Source: Pseudomonas wadenswilerensis (GTDB lineage Bacteria; Pseudomonadota; Gammaproteobacteria; Pseudomonadales; Pseudomonadaceae). Taken from it: a stretch of 64,000 nt of DNA. Positions within the stretch are counted from its first letter, which is position 1, and the number at the start of each line of letters is the position of its first letter. Below, piece after piece: positions 18,061-25,623 of this stretch. The stretch spans positions 682,001-746,000 of the forward strand of contig NZ_UIDD01000007.1 in assembly GCF_900497695.1 (NCBI RefSeq). Direction: 5' to 3'. The notes under the pieces are model-generated. The model saw nothing but the letters and a program-made list of their open reading frames with translations, ran no database searches and was not told where the DNA came from. Both the position numbers and the translations under genes were made by a program.

Positions 18061-20822
18061 AAGCCCTGACGGCGACCCTGCGCCTGCAGTTTCATGCCGA
18101 CTTCAGCCTCGACGATGCCGTGCCTCTGGTGCCCTACTTCGCCCGCTTAGGTATCAGCCACCTGTACGCCTCGCCGCTGCTGCGCGCCCGCCCCGGCTCG
18201 CGTCATGGCTACGATGTGGTCGACCCCGGCCAGGTCAGCCCGGAGCTGGGCGGCGAAGCGGCGCTGGAGCGGCTGGTGGCAGCGCTACGCCTGCATGGCA
18301 TGGGGCTGATCCTCGACATGGTCTCCAACCATATGGCTGTCGGCAGCGACAATCCCTGGTGGCAGGACCTGCTGGCCTGGGGCCGGCGCAGCCGTTATGC
18401 CGAATTCTTCGACATCCAGTGGCACTCGCCGGACCCGTTGCTCGAAGGCCAGCTGTTGCTGCCGTTTTTGGCCAGTGACTACGGTGCGGTGCTACAGGCC
18501 GGAGAAATCCCCCTGCGGTTCGATGCCGCTACGGGCCAGTTTCATATCCAGCACCACGAACACCGTTTTCCGATCTGCCCCGCAGATTATGGGGTGATTC
18601 TCACCAACGGCGGCGCCGCCCTGCAGGAGCTGGGTACACGCTTGAGTGGTTTGCGCAGCGGTGCCGATGCGCCGCTGCGGGCCAGGCCACTGCTGGCTGA
18701 GCTGGCAGCAGTGGCCCGGCAGCAGCCTCTGGACGATGTGTTCACTGCGTTCGACAGTCGTACGCCTGAAGGCTTCAAGCGCCTGCACGCCCTACTCGAA
18801 CGCCAGCCCTATCGCCTGGCCAGCTGGCGCACCGCCGGCGACGATATCAACTGGCGACGCTTCTTCGACGTCAATGAGCTGGGCGGCCTGCGGGTGGAGC
18901 GTGCGGCGGTGTTCGAGGCCACCCACAGCAAGGTGTTCGAGCTGATCGGCCGCGGCCTGGTCGACGGCCTGCGGGTTGACCACATTGACGGTCTGGCCGA
19001 CCCCCGTGGCTACTGCCGCAAGCTGCGCCGCCGGGTCGACGGGCTGCTGGCCCAGCGCCCGCTTGAGGCGGCGCTGGAGCACTTTCCGATTTTTGTCGAG
19101 AAGATCCTCGGTGCCGACGAGCAGTTGCACCGCGACTGGCAAGTCGACGGCACCACCGGCTACGAGTTCATGAACCAGGTCTCGCTGTTGCAGCACGACC
19201 CGGACGGCGAAGGCGAACTGGCAGCGCTGTGGAGCGCGGTGAGCGACCGCCCGGAGTTTACCGAGGAAGTGCGCCTGGCTCGCCAGCAGATCCTCAGCGC
19301 CAGCCTGGCCGGCGATTTCGAATCGGTGTCCCAGGCATTGTTGCAGGTTGCCCGTGACGACCTGATGAGCCGCGACCTGACCTTCGGCGCCATTCGCCGC
19401 GCCCTGCAGGCACTGATCGAGCACTATCCGGTGTACCGCACCTACATCAATGCTTGCGGCCGTCCCGCAGAAGACGAAGCGTTCTTCCAGCAGGCCATGC
19501 GCGGTGCCCGCCAGTGCCTGAGCGAGGCCGACTGGCCGGTGCTCGATTACCTGCAACGTTGGCTCGGTGGTGAACCCTGGTGCCGCTTGCCGCCAGGACG
19601 CCCGCGCAAGCACCTGCGCCATGCCTGCGTACGCTTTCAGCAGCTGACTTCACCCACGGCCGCCAAGGCCGTGGAAGACACCGCCTTCTACCGCTCGGCG
19701 CTGCTGCTGTCGCGTAACGATGTCGGCTTTGATGCCGAGCGTTTCAGTGCGCCGATCGAAGACTTCCATCAGCATTGTCTTGTGCGCCTGGAGCAGTTCC
19801 CGGACAACCTGCTGGCCACCGCCACCCATGACCACAAACGCGGTGAAGACACCCGTGCGCGCCTGGCGGTGCTCAGCGAACGCAGCAGCTGGTTTGCCAG
19901 CCGGGTCGAACACTGGCGTGAACTTGCCAGTCCCTTGCGCAGCACGCTGGCCGACGGCGAGGCACCGGGCGCCGCTGATGAACTGCTGCTGTACCAGACC
20001 CTGCTCGGGAGTTGGCCGCTGGACCTGGACGAGAACGATCCGACGGCGCTCGAAGCCTATGCCCAACGCTTGTGCCAGTGGCAGCGCAAGGCCCTGCGCG
20101 AGGCCAAGTTGCGCAGCAGCTGGAGCGCACCCAACGAGGCCTATGAGCGGGCTTGCCTGGACTTCATCGACACCCTGTTGCTGGAGCGCGCCAGCCAGCA
20201 GTTGCGGCACTCACTGGCCGAGGCGGCGCAGGCGATCGCTTGCCCGGGCGCCCTCAACAGCCTGGCGCAGTGCCTGCTGCGCATGACCGCGCCAGGCGTG
20301 CCCGACCTGTACCAGGGCAACGAATTCTGGGATTTCAGCCTGGTCGACCCCGACAACCGCCGCCCGGTGGATTTTGCCAGCCGCCGTCAGGCGCTGGTGG
20401 ACGGCACCACAACGGCGCAGCGGCTGCAGGACTGGCGCAGCGGCCGGATCAAACAGGCGCTGATCAACCAGGTGCTGGAGTGGCGTCAACAATACCCGCA
20501 GCTGTTCCTGCGCGGTCAGTACCTGCCGCTCGAAGTGCGCGGCAGACACGCCGACCGGGTCCTGGCGTTTGCCCGCGTGACGGCTGGCGAACGCGCCATT
20601 GTCGTCGTGCCGCGCCTGGCCTGGGGCTTGCTTGCACAGTCCCCGATCCCCCTGATCCCGGCACAGAACTGGGACGATACCCGGCTGATCCTGCCGTTTG
20701 CCTTGTCGCCTGCCACTTGCTCGGGACTTTTTGCCACGGGCGCAGTCACAGCCTCAAAGGAGCTGTGGCTGAGCACTGCACTCAAGGAGTTTCCGGTCAA
20801 TCTGTTCGTTGAACATACTTAA
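18057..20822 (+). CDS. treY: Malto-oligosyltrehalose synthase TreY
   Basis: A 921-residue GH13 enzyme that turns the reducing-end glucose of a maltodextrin into an alpha,alpha-1,1-trehalose terminus. The start LTATLRLQFHADFSLDDA and GISHLYASPLLRARPGS are family hallmarks. The nucleophile Asp is in GLRVDHIDGLADPRGY, the acid/base Glu in FVEKILGADE, and ATHDHKRGEDTRAR is the TreY-type region IV. The C-terminal VPDLYQGNEFWDFSLVDPDN is also typical. Its ATG overlaps the malQ stop. Together with TreZ it makes trehalose from glucan. Confidence 0.96.
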   Translation: MKALTATLRLQFHADFSLDDAVPLVPYFARLGISHLYASPLLRARPGSRHGYDVVDPGQVSPELGGEAALERLVAALRLHGMGLILDMVSNHMAVGSDNPWWQDLLAWGRRSRYAEFFDIQWHSPDPLLEGQLLLPFLASDYGAVLQAGEIPLRFDAATGQFHIQHHEHRFPICPADYGVILTNGGAALQELGTRLSGLRSGADAPLRARPLLAELAAVARQQPLDDVFTAFDSRTPEGFKRLHALLERQPYRLASWRTAGDDINWRRFFDVNELGGLRVERAAVFEATHSKVFELIGRGLVDGLRVDHIDGLADPRGYCRKLRRRVDGLLAQRPLEAALEHFPIFVEKILGADEQLHRDWQVDGTTGYEFMNQVSLLQHDPDGEGELAALWSAVSDRPEFTEEVRLARQQILSASLAGDFESVSQALLQVARDDLMSRDLTFGAIRRALQALIEHYPVYRTYINACGRPAEDEAFFQQAMRGARQCLSEADWPVLDYLQRWLGGEPWCRLPPGRPRKHLRHACVRFQQLTSPTAAKAVEDTAFYRSALLLSRNDVGFDAERFSAPIEDFHQHCLVRLEQFPDNLLATATHDHKRGEDTRARLAVLSERSSWFASRVEHWRELASPLRSTLADGEAPGAADELLLYQTLLGSWPLDLDENDPTALEAYAQRLCQWQRKALREAKLRSSWSAPNEAYERACLDFIDTLLLERASQQLRHSLAEAAQAIACPGALNSLAQCLLRMTAPGVPDLYQGNEFWDFSLVDPDNRRPVDFASRRQALVDGTTTAQRLQDWRSGRIKQALINQVLEWRQQYPQLFLRGQYLPLEVRGRHADRVLAFARVTAGERAIVVVPRLAWGLLAQSPIPLIPAQNWDDTRLILPFALSPATCSGLFATGAVTASKELWLSTALKEFPVNLFVEHT

Positions 20823-20840
20823 GTCCTCAGGAGCGTAGAG

Positions 20841-21092
20841 ATGAGTGTCGAAGAAAAACGTATCCGTGAATTCGCCTATCAGATCTGGGAGTCGGAAGGT
20901 AAGCCCGAAGGCCAGGAAGAGCGGCACTGGGCGATGGCGCGCAAGCTCGCCGAAGCCGAAGCGCTGGCACCCAAGGTGACGCCACGCAAGCCAGCCAAGA
21001 CGCCGGCGGCCAGCACCAGCAAGGCCAAACCGGCCAGCGCGGCGGCGGCGCCGAAAAAGCCCAGGGCAGCCAACAAGCCACCGGTGGCTTAA
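20841..21092 (+). CDS. DUF2934-domain small protein
   Basis: An 83-residue protein with an N-terminal DUF2934 motif (residues 5-37: RIREFAYQIWESEGKPEG, then HWAMARKLAEAE) and an Ala/Lys/Pro-rich basic tail (residues 45-83) resembling a disordered, histone-like end. RBS aggag precedes the ATG. It lies 18 bp after treY in the same operon. DUF2934 genes are repeatedly found beside glycogen and trehalose genes in several phyla, but I know of no proven function; regulation or binding of glucan enzymes is only a guess. Confidence 0.88.
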   Translation: MSVEEKRIREFAYQIWESEGKPEGQEERHWAMARKLAEAEALAPKVTPRKPAKTPAASTSKAKPASAAAAPKKPRAANKPPVA

Positions 21093-21103
21093 GCCGTTGA
21101 AAG

Positions 21104-21174
21104 CATCGCTGGCAAGCCAGCTCCCACAGGGGCTGCTTGCACCGAATCCTGTGGGAGCCGGCTTGCCGGCGATG
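21104..21174. repeat. REP inverted pair
   Basis: Two facing units, atcgctggcaagccagctcc (from 21104) and gtgggagccggcttgccggc (from 21151), lie between the DUF2934 gene and glgX inside the presumed operon. This could set transcript stability on either side of it. Confidence 0.85.
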
Positions 21175-21211
21175 GGCTGCAGAGCAGTCCCAGCCTCATC
21201 AAGGAGCACAA

Positions 21212-23374
21212 ATGACCATCCGCAAAGCCAAGCCTACCGCCGAAGTTCACCTCGAACCCTCGCGCATCCGCGAAGGCCTGCCCTTCCCCCTGGGGGCTAC
21301 CTGGGATGGGCTGGGGGTCAACTTCGCGCTGTTCTCGGCCAACGCCACCAAGGTCGAGCTGTGCCTGTTCGATGCCAGCGGCGAGGTCGAGCTCGAACGT
21401 ATCGAGCTGCCGGAATACACCGATGAGATCTTCCACGGCTACCTGCCCGACGCCCACCCCGGGCAAATCTACGGCTACCGGGTACACGGCCCGTACGCCC
21501 CGGAAAACGGCCACCGCTTCAATCCCAACAAGCTGCTGATCGACCCCTACGCCAAGCAACTGGTCGGTAGCCTGAAATGGTCCGAAGCACTGTTCGGCTA
21601 CACCATCGGCCACCCCGATGGCGACCTCAGCTTCGATGAGCGCGACAGCGCGCCGTTCGTACCCAAGTGCAAGGTCATCGATCCGGCCTACACCTGGGGC
21701 CGCGACCAGCGCGTGGGCATCCCCTGGGAGCGCACCATCCTCTACGAAGCCCATGTGCGCGGCATCAGCATGCGCCACCCGGCGGTGCCGGAGGCCAACC
21801 GCGGTACCTTTGCCGGGCTGATGTGCGACGAGTTGCTCGGCCATATCAAGCAGCTCGGGGTATCGTCGATCGAGCTGCTGCCGATTCATGCCTTCGTCAA
21901 CGACCAGCACCTGCTGCAAAAAGGCCTGAACAATTACTGGGGCTATAACAGCATTGCGTTTTTTGCCCCACACCCGCGCTACCTGGCCAATGGCAAGATC
22001 GCCGAGTTCAAGGAGATGGTCGCGCACCTGCATGACGCCGGCCTCGAGGTGATTCTCGACGTGGTCTACAACCACACTGCCGAGGGCAACGAGCTAGGAC
22101 CGACCCTGTCCATGCGCGGCATAGACAACTCGTCCTATTACCGCCTGATGCCCGACGACAAACGCTTCTACATCAACGATTCCGGCACCGGTAACACCCT
22201 CGACCTCAGCCACCCCTGCGTGCTGCAACTGGTTACCGACTCGCTGCGTTACTGGGCCGGCGAGATGCACGTGGACGGTTTCCGCTTCGACCTGGCGACC
22301 ATTCTCGGGCGTTATCACGAGGGCTTTGACGAACGTCACAGCTTCCTCGTCGCCTGTCGTCAGGACCCGTTGCTCAGCCAGGTCAAACTGATCGCCGAAC
22401 CCTGGGACTGCGGCCCGGGAGGTTATCAGGTGGGCAACTTCGCCCCCGGCTGGGCGGAATGGAATGATCGCTTTCGCGATACCGTGCGGGCCTTCTGGAA
22501 AGGCGACGAAGGCCAACTGGCCGACTTCTCCGCGCGCATGACCGCCTCCGGCGAGCTGTTCAACCGCCGCGGGCGCAGGCCCTATGCTTCGGTCAACTTC
22601 ATCACCGCCCACGACGGGTTCACCCTGCGTGACCTGGTGTCATACAACGACAAGCACAACCAGGACAACGACGAAGACAACCAGGATGGCAGCAACAACA
22701 ACCTGTCCTGGAACCATGGCGTCGAAGGCCCCACCGACGACCCCGAGATCAAGGCCCTGCGCCTGCGCCAGATGCGCAACTTCTTCGCCACCCTGCTGCT
22801 GGCCCAGGGCACGCCGATGATCGTCGCTGGCGACGAGTTCAGCCGTACCCAGCACGGCAACAACAATGCCTACTGCCAGGACAGCGAAATCGGCTGGGTC
22901 AACTGGGAACTGGATGACGATGGCGCGGCGCTGCTCAAGTTCGTCAAGCGCCTGACCAAGCTGCGCCTGGCCTATCCGGTGCTGCGCCGCTCGCGTTTTC
23001 TGGTCGGTGACTACAATGAGGCGATCGGGGTCAAGGACGTCACCTGGCTGGCGCCGGACGCCAGCGAGATGAGCGTCGAGCAATGGCAAGACGCCCACGG
23101 GCGCTGCCTGGGCATGCTGATGGATGGCCGTGCCCAGGTCAGCGGTATTCTGCGCCCCGGCGCCGATGCCACCTTGCTGCTGATCGTCAACGCTCATCAC
23201 GAAGCGGTCGCCTTCACCCTGCCCGAGGTGCCGGAGGGCGAATACTGGAACTGCCTGATCGACACCGACCGACCACAATTGCGCAAAGGCGAGCATCATG
23301 ACTTTGGCAGCGAGTTTCAGGTCAGCGGGCGCTCGCTGCTGTTGCTCGAGCTGTACCGCGACGACGATGCCTGA
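21212..23374 (+). CDS. glgX: Glycogen debranching enzyme GlgX
   Basis: A 720-residue isoamylase-type GH13 enzyme cutting alpha-1,6 branches of glucan. It has an N-terminal CBM48 domain (PLGATWDGLGVNFALFSANA), EAHVRGISMRHP, then VVYNHTAEGNE. The nucleophile Asp is in GFRFDLATILGR, the acid/base Glu in LIAEPWDCGPGGYQVGNF, and the third Asp in TAHDGFTLRDLVSYNDKHN. ATG 21212 follows aaggagcaca; the frame is open 25 codons upstream, but that part is REP sequence. It provides linear maltodextrins to TreY and MalQ. Confidence 0.95.
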   Translation: MTIRKAKPTAEVHLEPSRIREGLPFPLGATWDGLGVNFALFSANATKVELCLFDASGEVELERIELPEYTDEIFHGYLPDAHPGQIYGYRVHGPYAPENGHRFNPNKLLIDPYAKQLVGSLKWSEALFGYTIGHPDGDLSFDERDSAPFVPKCKVIDPAYTWGRDQRVGIPWERTILYEAHVRGISMRHPAVPEANRGTFAGLMCDELLGHIKQLGVSSIELLPIHAFVNDQHLLQKGLNNYWGYNSIAFFAPHPRYLANGKIAEFKEMVAHLHDAGLEVILDVVYNHTAEGNELGPTLSMRGIDNSSYYRLMPDDKRFYINDSGTGNTLDLSHPCVLQLVTDSLRYWAGEMHVDGFRFDLATILGRYHEGFDERHSFLVACRQDPLLSQVKLIAEPWDCGPGGYQVGNFAPGWAEWNDRFRDTVRAFWKGDEGQLADFSARMTASGELFNRRGRRPYASVNFITAHDGFTLRDLVSYNDKHNQDNDEDNQDGSNNNLSWNHGVEGPTDDPEIKALRLRQMRNFFATLLLAQGTPMIVAGDEFSRTQHGNNNAYCQDSEIGWVNWELDDDGAALLKFVKRLTKLRLAYPVLRRSRFLVGDYNEAIGVKDVTWLAPDASEMSVEQWQDAHGRCLGMLMDGRAQVSGILRPGADATLLLIVNAHHEAVAFTLPEVPEGEYWNCLIDTDRPQLRKGEHHDFGSEFQVSGRSLLLLELYRDDDA

Positions 23375-23376
23375 AT

Positions 23377-23401
23377 GCCGGGGAACTGGAGGTTCCCCGG
23401 C
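23377..23401 (+). terminator. Intercistronic hairpin after glgX
   Basis: Perfect 10-bp stem gccggggaac / gttccccggc with a five-base loop, starting two bases after the glgX stop codon. No T-run follows, so it may be a transcript-stabilising or attenuating hairpin, not a full intrinsic terminator. Confidence 0.5.
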
Positions 23402-23438
23402 AAGTCCGATGCTATAGATTTGTCGACTAGGAGTAACC

Positions 23439-24233
23439 GTGAGCGTCGAATCGGACACCAGCAACACCGCCACTGCCCGCCAGGCTGCTGCGATCAAGCG
23501 CCTGCGGGTACTGACCGTCAATACCCACAAGGGCTTTACCGCCTTCAACCGCCGCTTCATCCTCCCCGAACTGCGTGAAGCGGTGCGCAGTACCCGCGCC
23601 GACATCGTCTTCCTCCAGGAAGTGCTCGGTTCCCACGACCGCCATGCCGCGCGCTACGCCGGCTGGCCGCAGACCTCGCAGTACGAATTCCTGGCCGATA
23701 GCATGTGGAGCGATTTCGCCTACGGGCGTAATGCCGTGTACCCGGACGGCCATCACGGCAATGCGCTGTTGTCCAAGTACCCGATCATCGAACACCGCAA
23801 CCTTGATGTCTCGATTACCGGCCCCGAGCGCCGCGGGCTGCTGCACTGCGTGCTGGACGTGCCCGGGCAGAGCGAGGTGCACGCCATTTGCGTGCACCTG
23901 TCGTTGCTCGAAAGTCATCGGCAAAAACAGCTGCAACTGCTGCGGCGGCTGCTGGACTCGCTGCCGGCCGACGCCCCGGTGATCATCGCGGGTGACTTCA
24001 ACGACTGGAAACTGCGCGGCAATCGCACCCTGAACCTGCACCGCGACCTGCACGAAGCCTTCGAGCGCCATCACGGCCTGCTCGCACGAACCTACCCTGC
24101 CCGCCTGCCACTGCTGCGTCTGGACCGCATTTACCTGCGCAATGCCAACAGCCATGCCCCGCAAATCCTCGGCAACAAGCCCTGGAGTCACCTCTCCGAT
24201 CATCTGCCATTGGCGGTGGAAGTGCAGCTTTAG
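23439..24233 (+). CDS. Endonuclease/exonuclease/phosphatase (EEP) family protein, YbhP-like
   Basis: A 264-residue metal-dependent phosphodiesterase of the EEP fold. Motifs in order: LTVNTHKGF (metal-binding Asn), DIVFLQEVLGSH (Glu ligand), ICVHLSLL (His), VIIAGDFNDW (catalytic Asp and Asn) and SHLSDHLPLAVEV (Asp-His). In many bacteria the YbhP-type gene is next to a cardiolipin synthase (clsB), which is absent here. The start is GTG 23439 with RBS aggag five bases upstream. It is the last gene of the plus-strand glucan operon and is followed by a terminator-like hairpin. Substrate unknown. Confidence 0.85.
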   Translation: MSVESDTSNTATARQAAAIKRLRVLTVNTHKGFTAFNRRFILPELREAVRSTRADIVFLQEVLGSHDRHAARYAGWPQTSQYEFLADSMWSDFAYGRNAVYPDGHHGNALLSKYPIIEHRNLDVSITGPERRGLLHCVLDVPGQSEVHAICVHLSLLESHRQKQLQLLRRLLDSLPADAPVIIAGDFNDWKLRGNRTLNLHRDLHEAFERHHGLLARTYPARLPLLRLDRIYLRNANSHAPQILGNKPWSHLSDHLPLAVEVQL

Positions 24234-24542
24234 CAATGATTCGGCATAGCCGCGACCCTGGAAAGAGCGGTTGCGGCTATCAGATATATATTTTTGTTTG
24301 ATTTCAGCCTATTGGCGCTTCCAATAGCTTGATAACGGTTGTTTCACGCTTTCTTGACGCACGCCCCGTCCTCTCCTTAGCTAGAAGTAATGCAGCAACT
24401 GCAGACTCCATTCCGAACCTCTAGCTCGCGCTTTTCAGCGCGTGGCAGGGAGCGGTTTGCTGGTTTGGGTCGCCCTCTGGTTATGCCTTACAGCCGTGAC
24501 ATCAGGCCAGACCTTGGCTGTTAAACACAGAGGAGATCCGCC
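24234..24542 (+). other. Intergenic region at the accessory insertion boundary
   Basis: 309 bp with lower GC than the surroundings. A hairpin agccgc (24248-24253) / gcggct (24273-24278), followed by an A/T-rich stretch ending atatatatttttgtttg, is a probable end of the glucan operon transcript. The rest, to the autotransporter RBS gaggag, has no gene. It is likely to contain the promoter of the autotransporter gene, but I see no clear -35/-10 pair. Confidence 0.45.
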
Positions 24543-25613
24543 ATGAAAAAAACTCCAAATCCTACGGGCTTTGAGTATGTTTTCTATGCGGTTTCCACGT
24601 CGCTGCTCTTGGCAACCCCGTTGGAAACCCATGCATTGGGCCTGGAGGATAACGACCCGTTGATTAATCTTGTGCAAGCCCAGCCTGTACTCTCGCTGAC
24701 CCCGGTCAGCGCCAGCGGCTTGGGCCTCGGTGCCCTTGGCGCCTTTTCCGAGCGCCTGGCCGAGCGCAACGCCCCCGCCGCCACCGACAGCATCGCCAGC
24801 CAGTGGGCGCAGTTTTTCCCGACGCCGGTGCGTACCCCGGGCCCGGAAATCGATCAACTCGATACCCCGAACCAGAGCCTGCAGATCAGCCCGGACCTGT
24901 TCATTCGTGAAACAGCCGGCGGCAATACTCACCGTGCCGGTTTCTTCGTCGGCCACAGCACCCTGCAAAGCGGTTTTGACGGCCTGCGCAGACCCCAGGT
25001 CGGTGACCAGAAGACCGTCGTCAACCTCGACGGTGAAAGCCTGGGTGTGTACTGGAGCATGACCCACGACCAGGGCTGGCACCTGGATGCAGTGGCCATG
25101 GGTACACGCTTCGATATCAATGGCCGCAGCGAAACCGGCCAGCGCCTGGACGGCAACGGCCATGCCCTGACGCTGTCGATCGAAGGCGGCTACCCCATCA
25201 GCCTGGGCAGCAACTGGACCCTGGAGCCGCAAGCGCAGTTGATCAACCAGCAGTACTTTCCGGGCAGCCAGAGCCAGACTGACACCCAGGAAGCGTTCGA
25301 CCAGCAACCGAACTGGACCGGGCGGGTCGGTGCCAGGTTGTCGGCACGCTACAACGTGCACGGCATGCCGATCGAGCCGTTCGTACGTACCAACGTCTGG
25401 TATGACTTCACCAACGCTGAAACCGTGAGCCTGGGCCAGGTCGACAAGATCAGTAGCGGACGCAACTCCGCCACCGTCGAGTTGGGGTTGGGCCTGGTGG
25501 CGCGGGTAACGCCGAAGGTCGCGCTGTTTGTCAGTGCCGATTACAGCAGCGATGTGGACGACAATGACTTGAATGGCTTGATCGGCAACCTGGGGATCAG
25601 GGTGCGCTGGTAA
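24543..25613 (+). CDS. Autotransporter-type beta-barrel protein without passenger
   Basis: A 356-residue probable outer-membrane protein. The N-terminus has a signal peptide-like segment ending ATPLETHA (residues 25-32). Residues about 35-110 are a short Pro/Ala-rich region. From about residue 120 the sequence has alternating strands typical of the autotransporter barrel (RAGFFVGHSTLQSGFDG; SLGVYWSMTHDQGWHLDAVA; EPFVRTNVWYDF), ending in the outer-membrane signature GIRVRW. A normal passenger of several hundred residues is missing. It converges on the large toxin-like gene 10 bp away. The role as exporter or anchor is unknown. Confidence 0.8.
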   Translation: MKKTPNPTGFEYVFYAVSTSLLLATPLETHALGLEDNDPLINLVQAQPVLSLTPVSASGLGLGALGAFSERLAERNAPAATDSIASQWAQFFPTPVRTPGPEIDQLDTPNQSLQISPDLFIRETAGGNTHRAGFFVGHSTLQSGFDGLRRPQVGDQKTVVNLDGESLGVYWSMTHDQGWHLDAVAMGTRFDINGRSETGQRLDGNGHALTLSIEGGYPISLGSNWTLEPQAQLINQQYFPGSQSQTDTQEAFDQQPNWTGRVGARLSARYNVHGMPIEPFVRTNVWYDFTNAETVSLGQVDKISSGRNSATVELGLGLVARVTPKVALFVSADYSSDVDDNDLNGLIGNLGIRVRW

Positions 25614-25623
25614 AGGCGCGCTA

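Noticed and set aside
22640..23605. Minus-strand 321-codon frame
   Set aside because: Antisense to glgX and the YbhP-like gene; simple-sequence composition at its end (runs of Val).
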